Notes under the pieces: generated by a model
Databases searched by the model: none
Told to the model about the DNA's origin: nothing
Seen by the model: only the letters and a program-made list of their open reading frames with translations
From: Microbacterium sp. B35-30
GTDB taxonomy: Bacteria; Actinomycetota; Actinomycetes; Actinomycetales; Microbacteriaceae
Reading direction: 5' to 3'
Assembly: GCF_010634855.1 (NCBI RefSeq)
Contig: NZ_MWLQ01000020.1
Coordinates: 1 to 63,340, forward strand
DNA length: 63,340 nucleotides
Shown: in pieces, positions 17,585 through 25,491 of the stretch
How the letters are laid out: each line of letters begins with the position of its first letter
How positions within the stretch are numbered: the first letter of the stretch is position 1
Translations under genes and position numbers: made by a program

Positions 17585-18553
17585 ATGAGATCGCTACTAC
17601 GCTCCGGGGTCGCGCTCGTCGCCGCTGCGGCGCTCGGCGCAGGGATCGTCCTCGCCGGGACGGCGGCCGGGGCCGACAAGGACAACGGCAAGGGCCTCGG
17701 CGGCCAGCCGGCAACCGCCAGTCAGATCTACCTCGACGAGATCAAGGACTACGGCGTGTGCCGCGGCACGGATCCGGAGTGCTACCACGAGTGGGGCAAC
17801 GGCTGGACGGAGGGCGAGCAGAAGCGCATCTTCGTGTGGAGCCGTACCGCGGGTCCGCGTCACGCCCATCTCGGCACGGCGCTCGGTCCTGGGCTCAACC
17901 CGCCGCTGAACGACAACAACGTCGCTCAGAAAGCGATGATCGCGTGGGCGGCGGACCGGGGGATCGCGGTGGACTACACCGAAGACCTGGCGAGCTTCAG
18001 CCGACTGAACAACTACCAGGCGGTCGTGTTCCTCGGCTCGAACCGCGACACACTCGACGACACCGCGCAGACGACGCTGATGCAGTACATCCGCGGCGGA
18101 GGTGGATTCGTGGGAATTCACAACGCCTTCGGTGCCGAGTATCACTGGCCGTACTACGAGGGCCTGCTGGGCGGGGCCAACTTCTACAATCACGGGCCGA
18201 ACCGCGACGGCACGGTCGAGACGATCAACAACCGCGACGTGTCGACGTCGTTCCTGCCTGAGACGTGGGCGTTCAAGGACGAGTGGTACAACCTCATTCC
18301 GTACCCGAGCTTCGTCAACGTCCTGCTCGAGGTCGACAAGGCCACGAGCGAGGCGACGCCGGCCGGCCACGGCGAATCCCACCCGGTGAGCTGGTGCCAG
18401 TACTACGACGGCGGCAGGTCGTGGCTCACGACCCTCGGCCACGACGTGGCGGCGTGGACCGATGCGCCCCTCGCCGGCGACGAGTTCTTCAAGCAGCACG
18501 TGATGGAGGGCATCGAGAGCGCCATGGGCGTCAAGCCGTTCTGCACCACCTGA
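17585..18553 (+). CDS. secreted ThuA-domain protein
   Basis: A 322-aa protein with a Sec signal peptide (basic MRSLLRSG then a hydrophobic run ending AGTAAGA, about residues 1-30) and a ThuA/glutamine-amidotransferase-like domain (about 70-310). The family signature is GIHNAFGAEYHWPYYEGLLGG, followed by VEVDKAT...HPVSWCQYYDGGRSWLTTLGHD. ThuA-like proteins are linked to sugar or polyol utilisation and often occur with Gfo/Idh dehydrogenases; no catalytic mechanism is firmly established. Start ATG 17585 follows AAGGAGA. A strong hairpin terminator follows. Secretion suggests it acts on an external glycoconjugate. Confidence 0.85.
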   Translation: MRSLLRSGVALVAAAALGAGIVLAGTAAGADKDNGKGLGGQPATASQIYLDEIKDYGVCRGTDPECYHEWGNGWTEGEQKRIFVWSRTAGPRHAHLGTALGPGLNPPLNDNNVAQKAMIAWAADRGIAVDYTEDLASFSRLNNYQAVVFLGSNRDTLDDTAQTTLMQYIRGGGGFVGIHNAFGAEYHWPYYEGLLGGANFYNHGPNRDGTVETINNRDVSTSFLPETWAFKDEWYNLIPYPSFVNVLLEVDKATSEATPAGHGESHPVSWCQYYDGGRSWLTTLGHDVAAWTDAPLAGDEFFKQHVMEGIESAMGVKPFCTT

Positions 18554-18585
18554 CCGCGGGGACGGGAGTCCACCATCTGCGAGCC

Positions 18586-18624
18586 GGGGGCCCGGGCACG
18601 TCGTCACGACGCGTCCGGGCCCCC
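18586..18624 (+). terminator. rho-independent-type terminator after the ThuA-like gene
   Basis: Stem of 10 bp, GGGGGCCCGG pairing with CCGGGCCCCC, with an inner helix ACGTCGT/ACGACGC in the loop, followed by GTTTCG. It begins 33 bp after the stop codon. Confidence 0.75.
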
Positions 18625-18660
18625 GTTTCGTCAGAGCACGGCACGCCTGGAAAGCGTGAT

Positions 18661-18677
18661 GTCCCACTGGGTGGAAC
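18661..18677 (+). promoter_or_regulatory. putative IclR operator before the first IclR gene pair
   Basis: GTCCCACTGGGTGGAAC; arms GTCCCAC and GTGGAAC form an imperfect palindrome. It overlaps a second perfect inverted repeat, GGAACC-ATC-GGTTCC (18673-18687). It is 62 bp upstream of the IclR ATG at 18739, so autoregulation is likely. Confidence 0.6.
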
Positions 18678-18738
18678 CATCGGTTCCGTCCGGCCGTGCA
18701 TGCTTGCCGCGCCTTCCGTGCCGACGGATACTGCACAC

Positions 18739-19479
18739 ATGCGATCCGCTCTCACAGGCGAGCCGGTATCGGTGCTCGACCGGATCCTCGCCATCCTCGA
18801 CACCGTCCGCGAGTCGCACGGCTCGACCACGATCACCCAGCTCGCGCTGGCCACCGGCATCCCGAAGTCGACCGTCTCACGGCTGGTCGGCGACCTCGTC
18901 CGGCGGCGCTATCTCATGCGCACCGACGACGGCGTCACGATCGGCCTGCGGCTCTTCGAGCTGGGCTCTCGCGCCAGCACGCCTCGCCGGCTCACCGCGG
19001 CAGCGCTCCCGGTGCTCGCCGAGCTCTACAACGCCACCGGCGAGCATCTCAATGTCGCGGTCCAGGAGGGCCGCGACATGCTCTCGGTGATCTCCGTCCG
19101 TGGGCGACTGCGGCCGGTGCCGTCCCGTGCGGGCGTTCGCGTGCCGTCGGCGACCACCGCGCTGGGCAAGGCGGTGCTCGCGTTCACCGTCGACGAGGGC
19201 GTCCTCTGCAGCGTGATCACCGGGCTCGATGCGAGCCGGCGGCACGCCCTCGAGAAAGAGCTCGACGCCGTGCGCACGGAGTCCGTCGCCATCGACCGCT
19301 GCGAGACCTTCCCCGGGGTCGTCGGCGTCGCCAGTCCTGTGCTCTCGCCGGAGCGCCTGCCCCTGGCGGCCATCTCGGTCGCGGGTCCCGTGGCGGACAT
19401 GGACCCGAAGCGGATCGCGCCCCTCGTGCGACACGCCGCCCTGGCCCTCACCCATCGGCTTGCACTGCAGGTGGCGTGA
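18739..19479 (+). CDS. IclR-family regulator A1
   Basis: A 246-aa IclR regulator. Winged helix at about residues 8-70 with recognition sequence GIPKSTVSRLVGDLVRRRYL; effector-binding domain from about 80 with TALGKAVLAF and the closing ASPVLSPERLPLAAISVAGP. It is the first of two tandem IclR genes; the same order recurs at 23850-25390, and A1 is much more like B1 (23850) than like its neighbour A2 (shared GLRLFELG(S/A)RAS.PRRL). Candidate regulator of the hydroaromatic-acid genes around it. Confidence 0.93.
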   Translation: MRSALTGEPVSVLDRILAILDTVRESHGSTTITQLALATGIPKSTVSRLVGDLVRRRYLMRTDDGVTIGLRLFELGSRASTPRRLTAAALPVLAELYNATGEHLNVAVQEGRDMLSVISVRGRLRPVPSRAGVRVPSATTALGKAVLAFTVDEGVLCSVITGLDASRRHALEKELDAVRTESVAIDRCETFPGVVGVASPVLSPERLPLAAISVAGPVADMDPKRIAPLVRHAALALTHRLALQVA

Positions 19480-19498
19480 GGCATGTCCGCCGTGAGTC

Positions 19499-20266
19499 AT
19501 GTCCACCGTCCCCGGTGACGCGGTCGGCGTCCTCGACCGCATGACCTGCATCCTCGAGGCGTTCGACGGGGACGACCGGGGGATGGGCATCTCCGAGCTC
19601 GCACTGCGTGCAGGCCTTCCGAAGTCGACCGTCTCGCGGCTGGTCGCGACCCTGGTGCGCCAGCGGTATCTCGAGCGCGACGGAAAGCTGATCCACCTGG
19701 GCCTGCGGCTCTTCGAGCTCGGACAGCTCGCCGAGCAGCCCCGCGAGCTCAGGATCGCCGCGCTCCCGGTCATGGCCGACCTTCGCAACCAGACCGGCGA
19801 GAACGTGCACCTGGCCATCCGCGACGGAGGCGAGGTGGTGTGCATCGCGGTCATGCGCGGCCGGTCGGCAGGGCTGTCGACCGTTCGCACCGGCGGGAGG
19901 CTGCCCCTGCACGCCACGGCGCTGGGCAAGGCGGTGCTCGCCCACGACTCGCCTTCGGGCATCGACGACGTGCTCTCGGCGGGGCTGGCGGCGTGGACGG
20001 CGCAGACGATCACCGATCCGGCGGCGCTGCGGCGTCAGCTCGCCGGCATCCGGGGCGGTGGGCTCGCCGTCGAGGCGGGGGAGTTCGCCACCGGTGTCTC
20101 GTGCACCGCGATCGCGGTGTTCGCGCCCGGGGGCCGGCTGGCGGGGGCCGTGTCGGTATCGGGGCACCAGGCCGACCTCGACGCGGACCGTGTCGCGCAG
20201 GCGCTGCGGGCGGCTGCGCTGACGCTCGCACGCCGCCTGGCGGCGCTCAGAGCCCCCTCGGACTGA
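19499..20266 (+). CDS. IclR-family regulator A2
   Basis: A 255-aa IclR regulator 19 bp after A1. Winged helix includes GISELALRAGLPKSTVSRLVATL; the linker reads LGLRLFELGQLAEQPRELRIAALPVM, and the effector domain has LPLHATALGKAVLAH. It pairs with B2 (24614) by sequence (both read HLG(L/V)RLFELGQ and lack the insertion typical of A1/B1). Two co-expressed IclR proteins could form heteromers or respond to different pathway intermediates; this is inference. Confidence 0.93.
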   Translation: MSTVPGDAVGVLDRMTCILEAFDGDDRGMGISELALRAGLPKSTVSRLVATLVRQRYLERDGKLIHLGLRLFELGQLAEQPRELRIAALPVMADLRNQTGENVHLAIRDGGEVVCIAVMRGRSAGLSTVRTGGRLPLHATALGKAVLAHDSPSGIDDVLSAGLAAWTAQTITDPAALRRQLAGIRGGGLAVEAGEFATGVSCTAIAVFAPGGRLAGAVSVSGHQADLDADRVAQALRAAALTLARRLAALRAPSD

Positions 20267-20284
20267 CTCCGGCCATCGGGCGTG

Positions 20285-20947
20285 TCAGTCCGCGCTGCGA
20301 TCGGTCATCGTGGCGACCACCATGTCGCCGATCAGGCGACGATGGGAGTCCTGCAACCCCGGAGCGAGCATGTCGCGGTCGAAGATGGCGGCGAAGGTGT
20401 GGCGGTTGGCCACGTGGAAGCAGGCGTACGCGCTGATCATCATGTGGACGTCCACCGCGTCGACGTCGTCGCGGAACATCCCGGCGCGGACGCCCCGGTT
20501 GATGACGTCCTCGAGGAGCGTGATGGCGGTGGCGTTCTCGCGCAGGATCGTCTCGGACTGACGCAGATGCTCGGCGCGGTGGATGTTCTCGATGCTGACG
20601 AGCTGGATGAACGCCTCGTGCGTCGTGTGGTGCGCGTAGGTGGCCTCGGCGATGGTGCGCAGCGCCGCATCGGGCGCCAGTTCACCGATATGGATGCCGC
20701 GCTCGACCTGTCGGATCTGCGCGTACACCCGCTCCAGCACCGCGAGGTAGAGGCCCTCCTTCGAGCCGAAGTAGTAGTAGATCATGCGCTTCGTCGTGCG
20801 CGTGCGAGCGGCGATCTCGTCGACCCGGGCACCGGCATAGCCGTTGGCGGCGAACTCGGCGGTGGCGACCTTGATGATGTCGCCCTGCGTGCGCACGGCG
20901 CGCTCAGTCGCAGCTCCCTCGCGCGCCTCGCTGCGCTGATCGCTCAT
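20285..20947 (-). CDS. TetR-family regulator of the qsu-type operon
   Basis: A 220-aa TetR/AcrR regulator. The N-terminal HTH (about residues 18-65) reads IIKVATAEFAANGYAGARVDEIAARTRTTKRMIYYYFGSKEGLY; the ligand-binding part is of the TetR_C family seen in regulators of aromatic metabolism. It overlaps the shikimate dehydrogenase gene by 4 bp as the last gene of the operon. A perfect palindrome upstream of the operon (23780) is the best candidate operator. A shikimate/quinate-type inducer is plausible but not shown by sequence. Confidence 0.9.
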   Translation of the reverse strand: MSDQRSEAREGAATERAVRTQGDIIKVATAEFAANGYAGARVDEIAARTRTTKRMIYYYFGSKEGLYLAVLERVYAQIRQVERGIHIGELAPDAALRTIAEATYAHHTTHEAFIQLVSIENIHRAEHLRQSETILRENATAITLLEDVINRGVRAGMFRDDVDAVDVHMMISAYACFHVANRHTFAAIFDRDMLAPGLQDSHRRLIGDMVVATMTDRSAD

Positions 20948-21873
20948 CGACCGCCCTTCCCCGTGGCCGAGCGCTCCTCGTCGCTGATGAGCTCACGGAA
21001 GTGCCGCTGCATCCTGTCACGATCAGGCCGGATGCCCGTGATGATCTGGAGACTAGCGCATGCCTGACCGACCGCCATCAACCCGCCGTCCAGCACGGGG
21101 TGCCCTCGCCGGGCGGCCTGCCGGATGAGCTGGGTCTCGAGCGGGCGATAGACGACGTCCGAGACCCACGCTTGCTGCTGGAGCAGATCCAGCTCGAACG
21201 CGACTCCCGGGTGGTGGAGCATTCCCATCGGCGTCGCGTGGACGATGCCGCTCGCGCCGGCGATGGCGCGCGCGAGCTCTTCAGGTGACAGCGTGGCGAT
21301 GGTCTGCTCCGGGAAGTGGGTGCGCATGCGTGCGGCAAGCTCCGCGGCGCGCAGCGGCTCGGCGTCGAAGAGGTCGAGCCGTCGCGTCCCCTGCGTCAGC
21401 AGCGCGTACGCGGTCGCGGCGCCGGCGCCGCCGCATCCGATCTGGACGACCCGCTCGAAGGATGCCTCAGGCAGCCCCGTCACGAGGGCGTCGCGGTAGC
21501 CCATCCAATCCGTGTTGTAGCCGCGCAGGCGTCCGCCGTCGAACACCACGAGGTTCACGGCGCGCAGCTGCGCGGCATCCGTGTCCAGCTCGTCGACGAG
21601 GTCGAGAACGAGTTGCTTGCACGGATGCGTGATGTTCATCGCGGCGAAGCCCGCGGACTGCGCGTCGGCGAGGATCGCGCCGACGTCCGCCGCGGGACGG
21701 CGGAGCTCGATGAGGTCGAAGATGCGGTACTCGTAGTCCAGCCCGAGGGCGCGGGCCTCGGCTTCGTGCATGGCCGGCGTCAGTGATGCGGTGATCCCCT
21801 CGCCGACCAGGCCGACGAGGTACCGGTCGCGGGGCCGTTCGGAAGTCGATTCGGCGGCGACGGGCCGGGTCAC
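20944..21873 (-). CDS. shikimate/quinate 5-dehydrogenase
   Basis: A 309-aa AroE/YdiB-family dehydrogenase that interconverts shikimate (or quinate) with the 3-dehydro compound using NAD(P). The substrate domain has SLTPAMHE (the S.T variant seen in catabolic quinate/shikimate dehydrogenases) and MNITHPCKQ with the catalytic Lys; NTDWMGY supplies the Asn and Asp; the Rossmann motif is QIGCGGAGAATAYAL with LFDAEPLR after the second strand, an acidic residue favouring NAD over NADP. It overlaps both neighbours by 4 bp, between qsuB and tetR. Catabolic rather than biosynthetic role is inferred from context. Confidence 0.93.
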   Translation of the reverse strand: MTRPVAAESTSERPRDRYLVGLVGEGITASLTPAMHEAEARALGLDYEYRIFDLIELRRPAADVGAILADAQSAGFAAMNITHPCKQLVLDLVDELDTDAAQLRAVNLVVFDGGRLRGYNTDWMGYRDALVTGLPEASFERVVQIGCGGAGAATAYALLTQGTRRLDLFDAEPLRAAELAARMRTHFPEQTIATLSPEELARAIAGASGIVHATPMGMLHHPGVAFELDLLQQQAWVSDVVYRPLETQLIRQAARRGHPVLDGGLMAVGQACASLQIITGIRPDRDRMQRHFRELISDEERSATGKGGR

Positions 21874-23714
21874 GCCAGCACTCCCTCGAGGGCGCGGCGG
21901 TGCTGGTACTGCGCCGCGAGCCGCACCGGGGCATTGAGCGCGCCGTAGCCGGCGTAAGCGCCCCGCCGCTCGACGACCTCGAGGAAGACGGTCCCGATCG
22001 GATGCGTGTAGAAGTGCAGGAACTCTCCGGACTCGTCTCGGTCGTACATCACGTTCAACTGCCGGAGCTCCTCCAGGAGTTCAGGCTCGATCTGGTACCG
22101 CGCCTCGATGTCGTCGTAGTAGTTCGAAGGGATGTCGAGGGGCCGGAAGCCTCGCTCGCGGGCCGCGCGAGCCAATCCCAGCACGTCGGTCGTCGCGAAG
22201 GCGATGTGCTGCGGCAGGATCGCGTCGTCACGGGCGCCCGAGGGCACGAGGTTGAGGGCGATCCTCACGACGCCGTCGGCGCTGCTGAGCACCTGGCTCC
22301 GCACCAGGCCCACCGGGGCCGCCACCTCGACCGATGCCTCGGCGTGGAGATCCAGCACCGAATGGAAGAACAGCACCGCGGCATCGAAGTGCTGCCAGGG
22401 CTGAGCGAGGTTGAGGTGGTCGACGCGTTCGATCATGCCCGCGTCCTCTTCCGCGGGGGTGCCGAACTCGCTCACCCACCTCGGCTCCGCTCCCTGTCCG
22501 GCGCCGAAGAACACCTCCGAGCCGTCAGGGGCGCTCACCCCGACGAGCCGCTCGTCGCCCTCGTGCTCGGCCCGTGGCACTTCCGGGGCGAACAGGCCCG
22601 TCGCCCGGCGCAGGGCGAGCGGGGGGTCGTCGACCGACAGGCCGATGCCCGCGACGGTCGGCTGGGGGTGCTCCGAGTCCGGAGCGCCCAGCACGACCCG
22701 TGCGGCACCGTGGGACCACAGCTCGACGCTCTTGGTGCGGTGCGGCCCATGCGAGCGGAAGCCGAGTTGCGCCAGCAGCCGTCGGAGCTCGGACACCTCT
22801 CCGGTGCGCAGTTCCACGTAGTTGACGTCGGTGGGCGCCGCCACCTGGGGGAGGAGCGCGGTCGACATGCGCGCGGCGCGGCCCCCGGCACGAACGCCCA
22901 GGGCTGCGGCCGTCTCGTGCTCGAGCCACCGGAGCGAGCGTCGCGCGTCGATCGCGGTGGCGAGCGGGTCCGCCTGGCGGAAGGTGTCGTTGAAGATCTC
23001 CAGCGAGACCGGGCCGTCGTATCCCGTGCGCACCAGGTGCGCCATGAACGTGCCGAGGTCGAAGCCGCCCTCGCCGGGGAAGAGGCGGTGGTGCCGGCTC
23101 CACGAGAGCACATCCAGCGAGAGCAGCGGGGCATCCGCCATCTGGACGAAGAAGATCCGGTCGGCGGGGATGGTCTCGATCGCCTCGGGGTTGTGGCCTT
23201 TCGAGAGGATGTGGAAGCTGTCGAGGCAGAGCCCGATGCGGGGATGATCGGCCAGCCGGACGATGCGTGCGGCAGCTTCGTAGCTGTCCACGAACCGGCC
23301 CCAGGCAAGCGCCTCATACGCGACTCGCACGCCGAACTGCTCGGCGACGCCGCCGAGCTGCCGCAGCTGAGTCGCGGCCAGCTGCTCGTCGCCGCTGCGC
23401 GCGGTGGCGACGTTGCTGCAGAGCAGCATGGTCTGGATGCCCAGGCGATTCATGAGGGCGAACTTCGCCGCGGCGCGGCGCAGATTCTGGTCGAGCAGCT
23501 CCGGCCCGACCCCCTCGAAATCCCGGAAGGGCTGGTAGAGATCGAGTGTCAGACCGAGGTCGGCGGCGCGATCGCGGATGGCTTCCGGTGAGCGGGGCGA
23601 CGCGATGAGGTCGGGCTCGAAGATCTCGACTCCCTCGAACCCGGCCGCGCTCGCGGCGACGAGTTTCTCATCGAGCGTTCCGCTCAGGCAGACCGTGGCG
23701 ATCGACGTGCGCAT
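21870..23714 (-). CDS. qsuB: 3-dehydroshikimate dehydratase with C-terminal HPPD-like VOC domain (QsuB type)
   Basis: A 614-aa two-domain enzyme like corynebacterial QsuB, converting 3-dehydroshikimate to protocatechuate. The N-terminal TIM barrel keeps the metal ligands: E134 (AYEALAWG), D165 in LDSFH, Gln in FVQMADAP (about 191) and E239 (LEIFND). The C-terminal half (about 290-614) is a 4-hydroxyphenylpyruvate-dioxygenase-like vicinal-oxygen-chelate domain with all three ligands: H431 (VDHLNL), H503 (QHIAFAT) and E579 (VFLEVVE). It heads a tight operon with shikimate dehydrogenase and TetR. A diverged second copy lies at 39156. Confidence 0.94.
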   Translation of the reverse strand: MRTSIATVCLSGTLDEKLVAASAAGFEGVEIFEPDLIASPRSPEAIRDRAADLGLTLDLYQPFRDFEGVGPELLDQNLRRAAAKFALMNRLGIQTMLLCSNVATARSGDEQLAATQLRQLGGVAEQFGVRVAYEALAWGRFVDSYEAAARIVRLADHPRIGLCLDSFHILSKGHNPEAIETIPADRIFFVQMADAPLLSLDVLSWSRHHRLFPGEGGFDLGTFMAHLVRTGYDGPVSLEIFNDTFRQADPLATAIDARRSLRWLEHETAAALGVRAGGRAARMSTALLPQVAAPTDVNYVELRTGEVSELRRLLAQLGFRSHGPHRTKSVELWSHGAARVVLGAPDSEHPQPTVAGIGLSVDDPPLALRRATGLFAPEVPRAEHEGDERLVGVSAPDGSEVFFGAGQGAEPRWVSEFGTPAEEDAGMIERVDHLNLAQPWQHFDAAVLFFHSVLDLHAEASVEVAAPVGLVRSQVLSSADGVVRIALNLVPSGARDDAILPQHIAFATTDVLGLARAARERGFRPLDIPSNYYDDIEARYQIEPELLEELRQLNVMYDRDESGEFLHFYTHPIGTVFLEVVERRGAYAGYGALNAPVRLAAQYQHRRALEGVLA

Positions 23715-23779
23715 GGCACCTCCCTGCGGCCACCGGCGCTGGTGTCCGCATGATTCTGTCTAGAGCATTGCATGGTTGT

Positions 23780-23793
23780 GTACTAACTAGTAC
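23780..23793. promoter_or_regulatory. perfect palindrome, candidate TetR operator
   Basis: GTACTA-AC-TAGTAC, two perfect 6-bp arms separated by 2 bp, 66 bp upstream of qsuB in the gap to the divergent IclR gene. It is AT-rich for this genome. The adjacent operon ends in a TetR gene, the natural candidate to bind it. Confidence 0.6.
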
Positions 23794-23849
23794 GTTCGAA
23801 AGCCGAAGGGTGATCGACGACGATTCAACCTGCTGGGAGAGGACACTCG

Positions 23850-24608
23850 ATGATGAGTCTCGCCGAATGGAACACGACTCCCGCCGGACGGCGCGCGCCT
23901 GTCTCTGTGCTCGACCGGATCTTCTCCATCCTCGATGCCGTGAAGGAGTCCGACGGATCGATCACGATCACTGACATCGCCGCCCGGACCGCCCTGCCCA
24001 AGTCCACCGTCTCGCGGCTCGTCACCGAGCTGACGGGGCAGCGGTACCTGGAGCGCACCGAGGAGGGCGTCGCACTCGGACTGCGCCTCTTCGAACTCGG
24101 CGCTCGCGCCAGCCTGCCCCGCCGGCTGGTGGCCGCCGCTGCCCCCGTCCTGCGGAATCTGCGCGACGTCACCGGCGAACGCGTGGGGCTCTGGGTGCAG
24201 CAGGGTACCGACATGGTGTCGATCGCCGCCGTCGCCGGGCGCCTGCCCATGCTGCCGACCCGGGCCGGAATGCGATCCCCGGCGCTGACGACCGCCAGCG
24301 GCAAGGCCTACCTGGCGTTCTGCGCCGATCCCGCCGTGGTCGAGCGGATCAGCGCGCCGCTCGTCGAGGACGACGCCGACCACTTCCGGGAAGAGCTCGC
24401 CCACGTGCGCGATGCAGCGGTGGCCCTCGACATCGAGGCGTCGTACCCCGGCATACTCGCGGTTGCGAGCCCCGTGCTCTCCGGCGACCGCGTCGTGATC
24501 GGAGCCATCTCCATCGCCGGTCCGAGTGGCGCGATGGATCCGGAGCGGGCCTCGCCGCTGGTGCGCGCCGCCGGCAGCACGGTCACCCGCCGGCTGGCGG
24601 CGGCGTAA
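23850..24608 (+). CDS. IclR-family regulator B1
   Basis: A 252-aa IclR regulator, paralogue of A1. HTH region TALPKSTVSRLVTELTGQRYLER; linker GLRLFELGARASLPRRLVAAAAPVL; effector domain with TASGKAYLAF (Ala/Tyr changes relative to A1) and ASPVLSGDRVVIGAISIAGP. The ATG at 23850 (or 23853) is the only convincing start, with GGGAGAGG upstream, and codons 3-8 coincide with the operator-like motif GTCTCGCCGAATGGAAC, so bound regulator would sit on the start codon. Second gene of the pair follows after 5 bp. Confidence 0.92.
   Translation: MMSLAEWNTTPAGRRAPVSVLDRIFSILDAVKESDGSITITDIAARTALPKSTVSRLVTELTGQRYLERTEEGVALGLRLFELGARASLPRRLVAAAAPVLRNLRDVTGERVGLWVQQGTDMVSIAAVAGRLPMLPTRAGMRSPALTTASGKAYLAFCADPAVVERISAPLVEDDADHFREELAHVRDAAVALDIEASYPGILAVASPVLSGDRVVIGAISIAGPSGAMDPERASPLVRAAGSTVTRRLAAA
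23857..23873 (+). promoter_or_regulatory. putative IclR operator overlapping the B1 start
   Basis: GTCTCGCCGAATGGAAC, then AC. It differs at only two of 17 positions from the site before dctQ (31894) and at two from the one at 26724. Located inside the first codons of IclR B1 and about 140 bp upstream of qsuB on the other strand. Confidence 0.6.
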
Positions 24609-24613
24609 GGGCC

Positions 24614-25390
24614 ATGCGCACCGCGAACTGGACCGATTCGGTCAGCGTGCTGGACCGCGTGACCGCGGTCTTCGACGCCTTCGGCGACGACGATCACGGG
24701 CTCGGCGTCTCGGAGCTGGCCCGGCGGGCGAACCTCCCCAAATCGACGGTGTCACGGATCGCTGCCGACCTCGTGGCCCAGCGATTCCTCGATCGCGACG
24801 GCGAGCTGCTCCATCTCGGCGTTCGTCTCTTCGAACTCGGACAGACGGTGCCGCAGCCGCGCATGCTCCGCCAGCTCGCGCTCCCGGTGATGAGGGAGCT
24901 GGAGGACGTCACGGCGCAGACCGTGCAGCTGGCGGTGCTCGACGGGTCCGACATCGTCCTCATCGCCATGCTGCGGCAGCCGTCCACCGGCCCCTCTCCC
25001 GCGCCGTCGCCGGCTCGGATCGGCGGACGTGAGCCTGCGCACGCGACGGCGCTCGGAAAGTGCATCCTCGCGTTCTCTCCTCCGGAGGTGGTGACGCGCC
25101 TCGCGGCCGGCGGGTGGGAGCGACGGACGCCGCACACGATCGTCGAGCAGGCGGCGCTCGTGCGCGAGCTCGCGGATGTCCGTCGCAGCGGCGTGGCGAC
25201 CGAGCACGAGGAGTGCGCGCTGGGCACCGTCGCCGTCGCGAGCCCGATCCTCGTTCCGGGTGAGGCGCCGACCGCGGCGATCTGCGTGGCCGGACCCGCC
25301 GCCGCGCTGCAGCCCGACCGGGTCGCCGCCGCGGTACGCGCCGCGGCCGTCACCCTGAGCCGCCGGCTGACTGCCGAGCGGGGCCACTGA
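24614..25390 (+). CDS. IclR-family regulator B2
   Basis: A 258-aa IclR regulator, paralogue of A2. HTH includes GVSELARRANLPKSTVSRIAADLVAQRFLDRDGELLHLGVRLFELG (read in two parts, about residues 30-75); effector domain with EPAHATALGKCILAFSPPEV, where a Cys replaces the usual Ala/Val. Last gene before a strong bidirectional terminator. The A1-A2 and B1-B2 arrangement indicates duplication of the whole gene pair followed by divergence. Confidence 0.92.
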   Translation: MRTANWTDSVSVLDRVTAVFDAFGDDDHGLGVSELARRANLPKSTVSRIAADLVAQRFLDRDGELLHLGVRLFELGQTVPQPRMLRQLALPVMRELEDVTAQTVQLAVLDGSDIVLIAMLRQPSTGPSPAPSPARIGGREPAHATALGKCILAFSPPEVVTRLAAGGWERRTPHTIVEQAALVRELADVRRSGVATEHEECALGTVAVASPILVPGEAPTAAICVAGPAAALQPDRVAAAVRAAAVTLSRRLTAERGH

Positions 25391-25411
25391 ACGCGGACCG
25401 CGCCCGCACGA

Positions 25412-25447
25412 CCGCACAGCGCAAGCGAGGCCGCACAGCGCAAGCGA
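25412..25447 (+). repeat. 17-bp direct repeat
   Basis: CCGCACAGCGCAAGCGA occurs at 25412-25428 and again at 25431-25447, a 19-bp period, just after the IclR B2 stop and before the terminator. No function evident. Confidence 0.7.
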
Positions 25448-25449
25448 AA

Positions 25450-25475
25450 GGGTGGGTGCGCGTGCGCACCCACCC
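25450..25475. terminator. bidirectional terminator between IclR B2 and dctP
   Basis: Perfect inverted repeat GGGTGGGTGCGC-GT-GCGCACCCACCC between two convergent genes (ends at 25390 and 25492). The real loop is probably 4-6 nt. There is no long T tract, as is common in actinobacteria. Confidence 0.75.
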
Positions 25476-25491
25476 CTCCTTGTCGCAGTGG

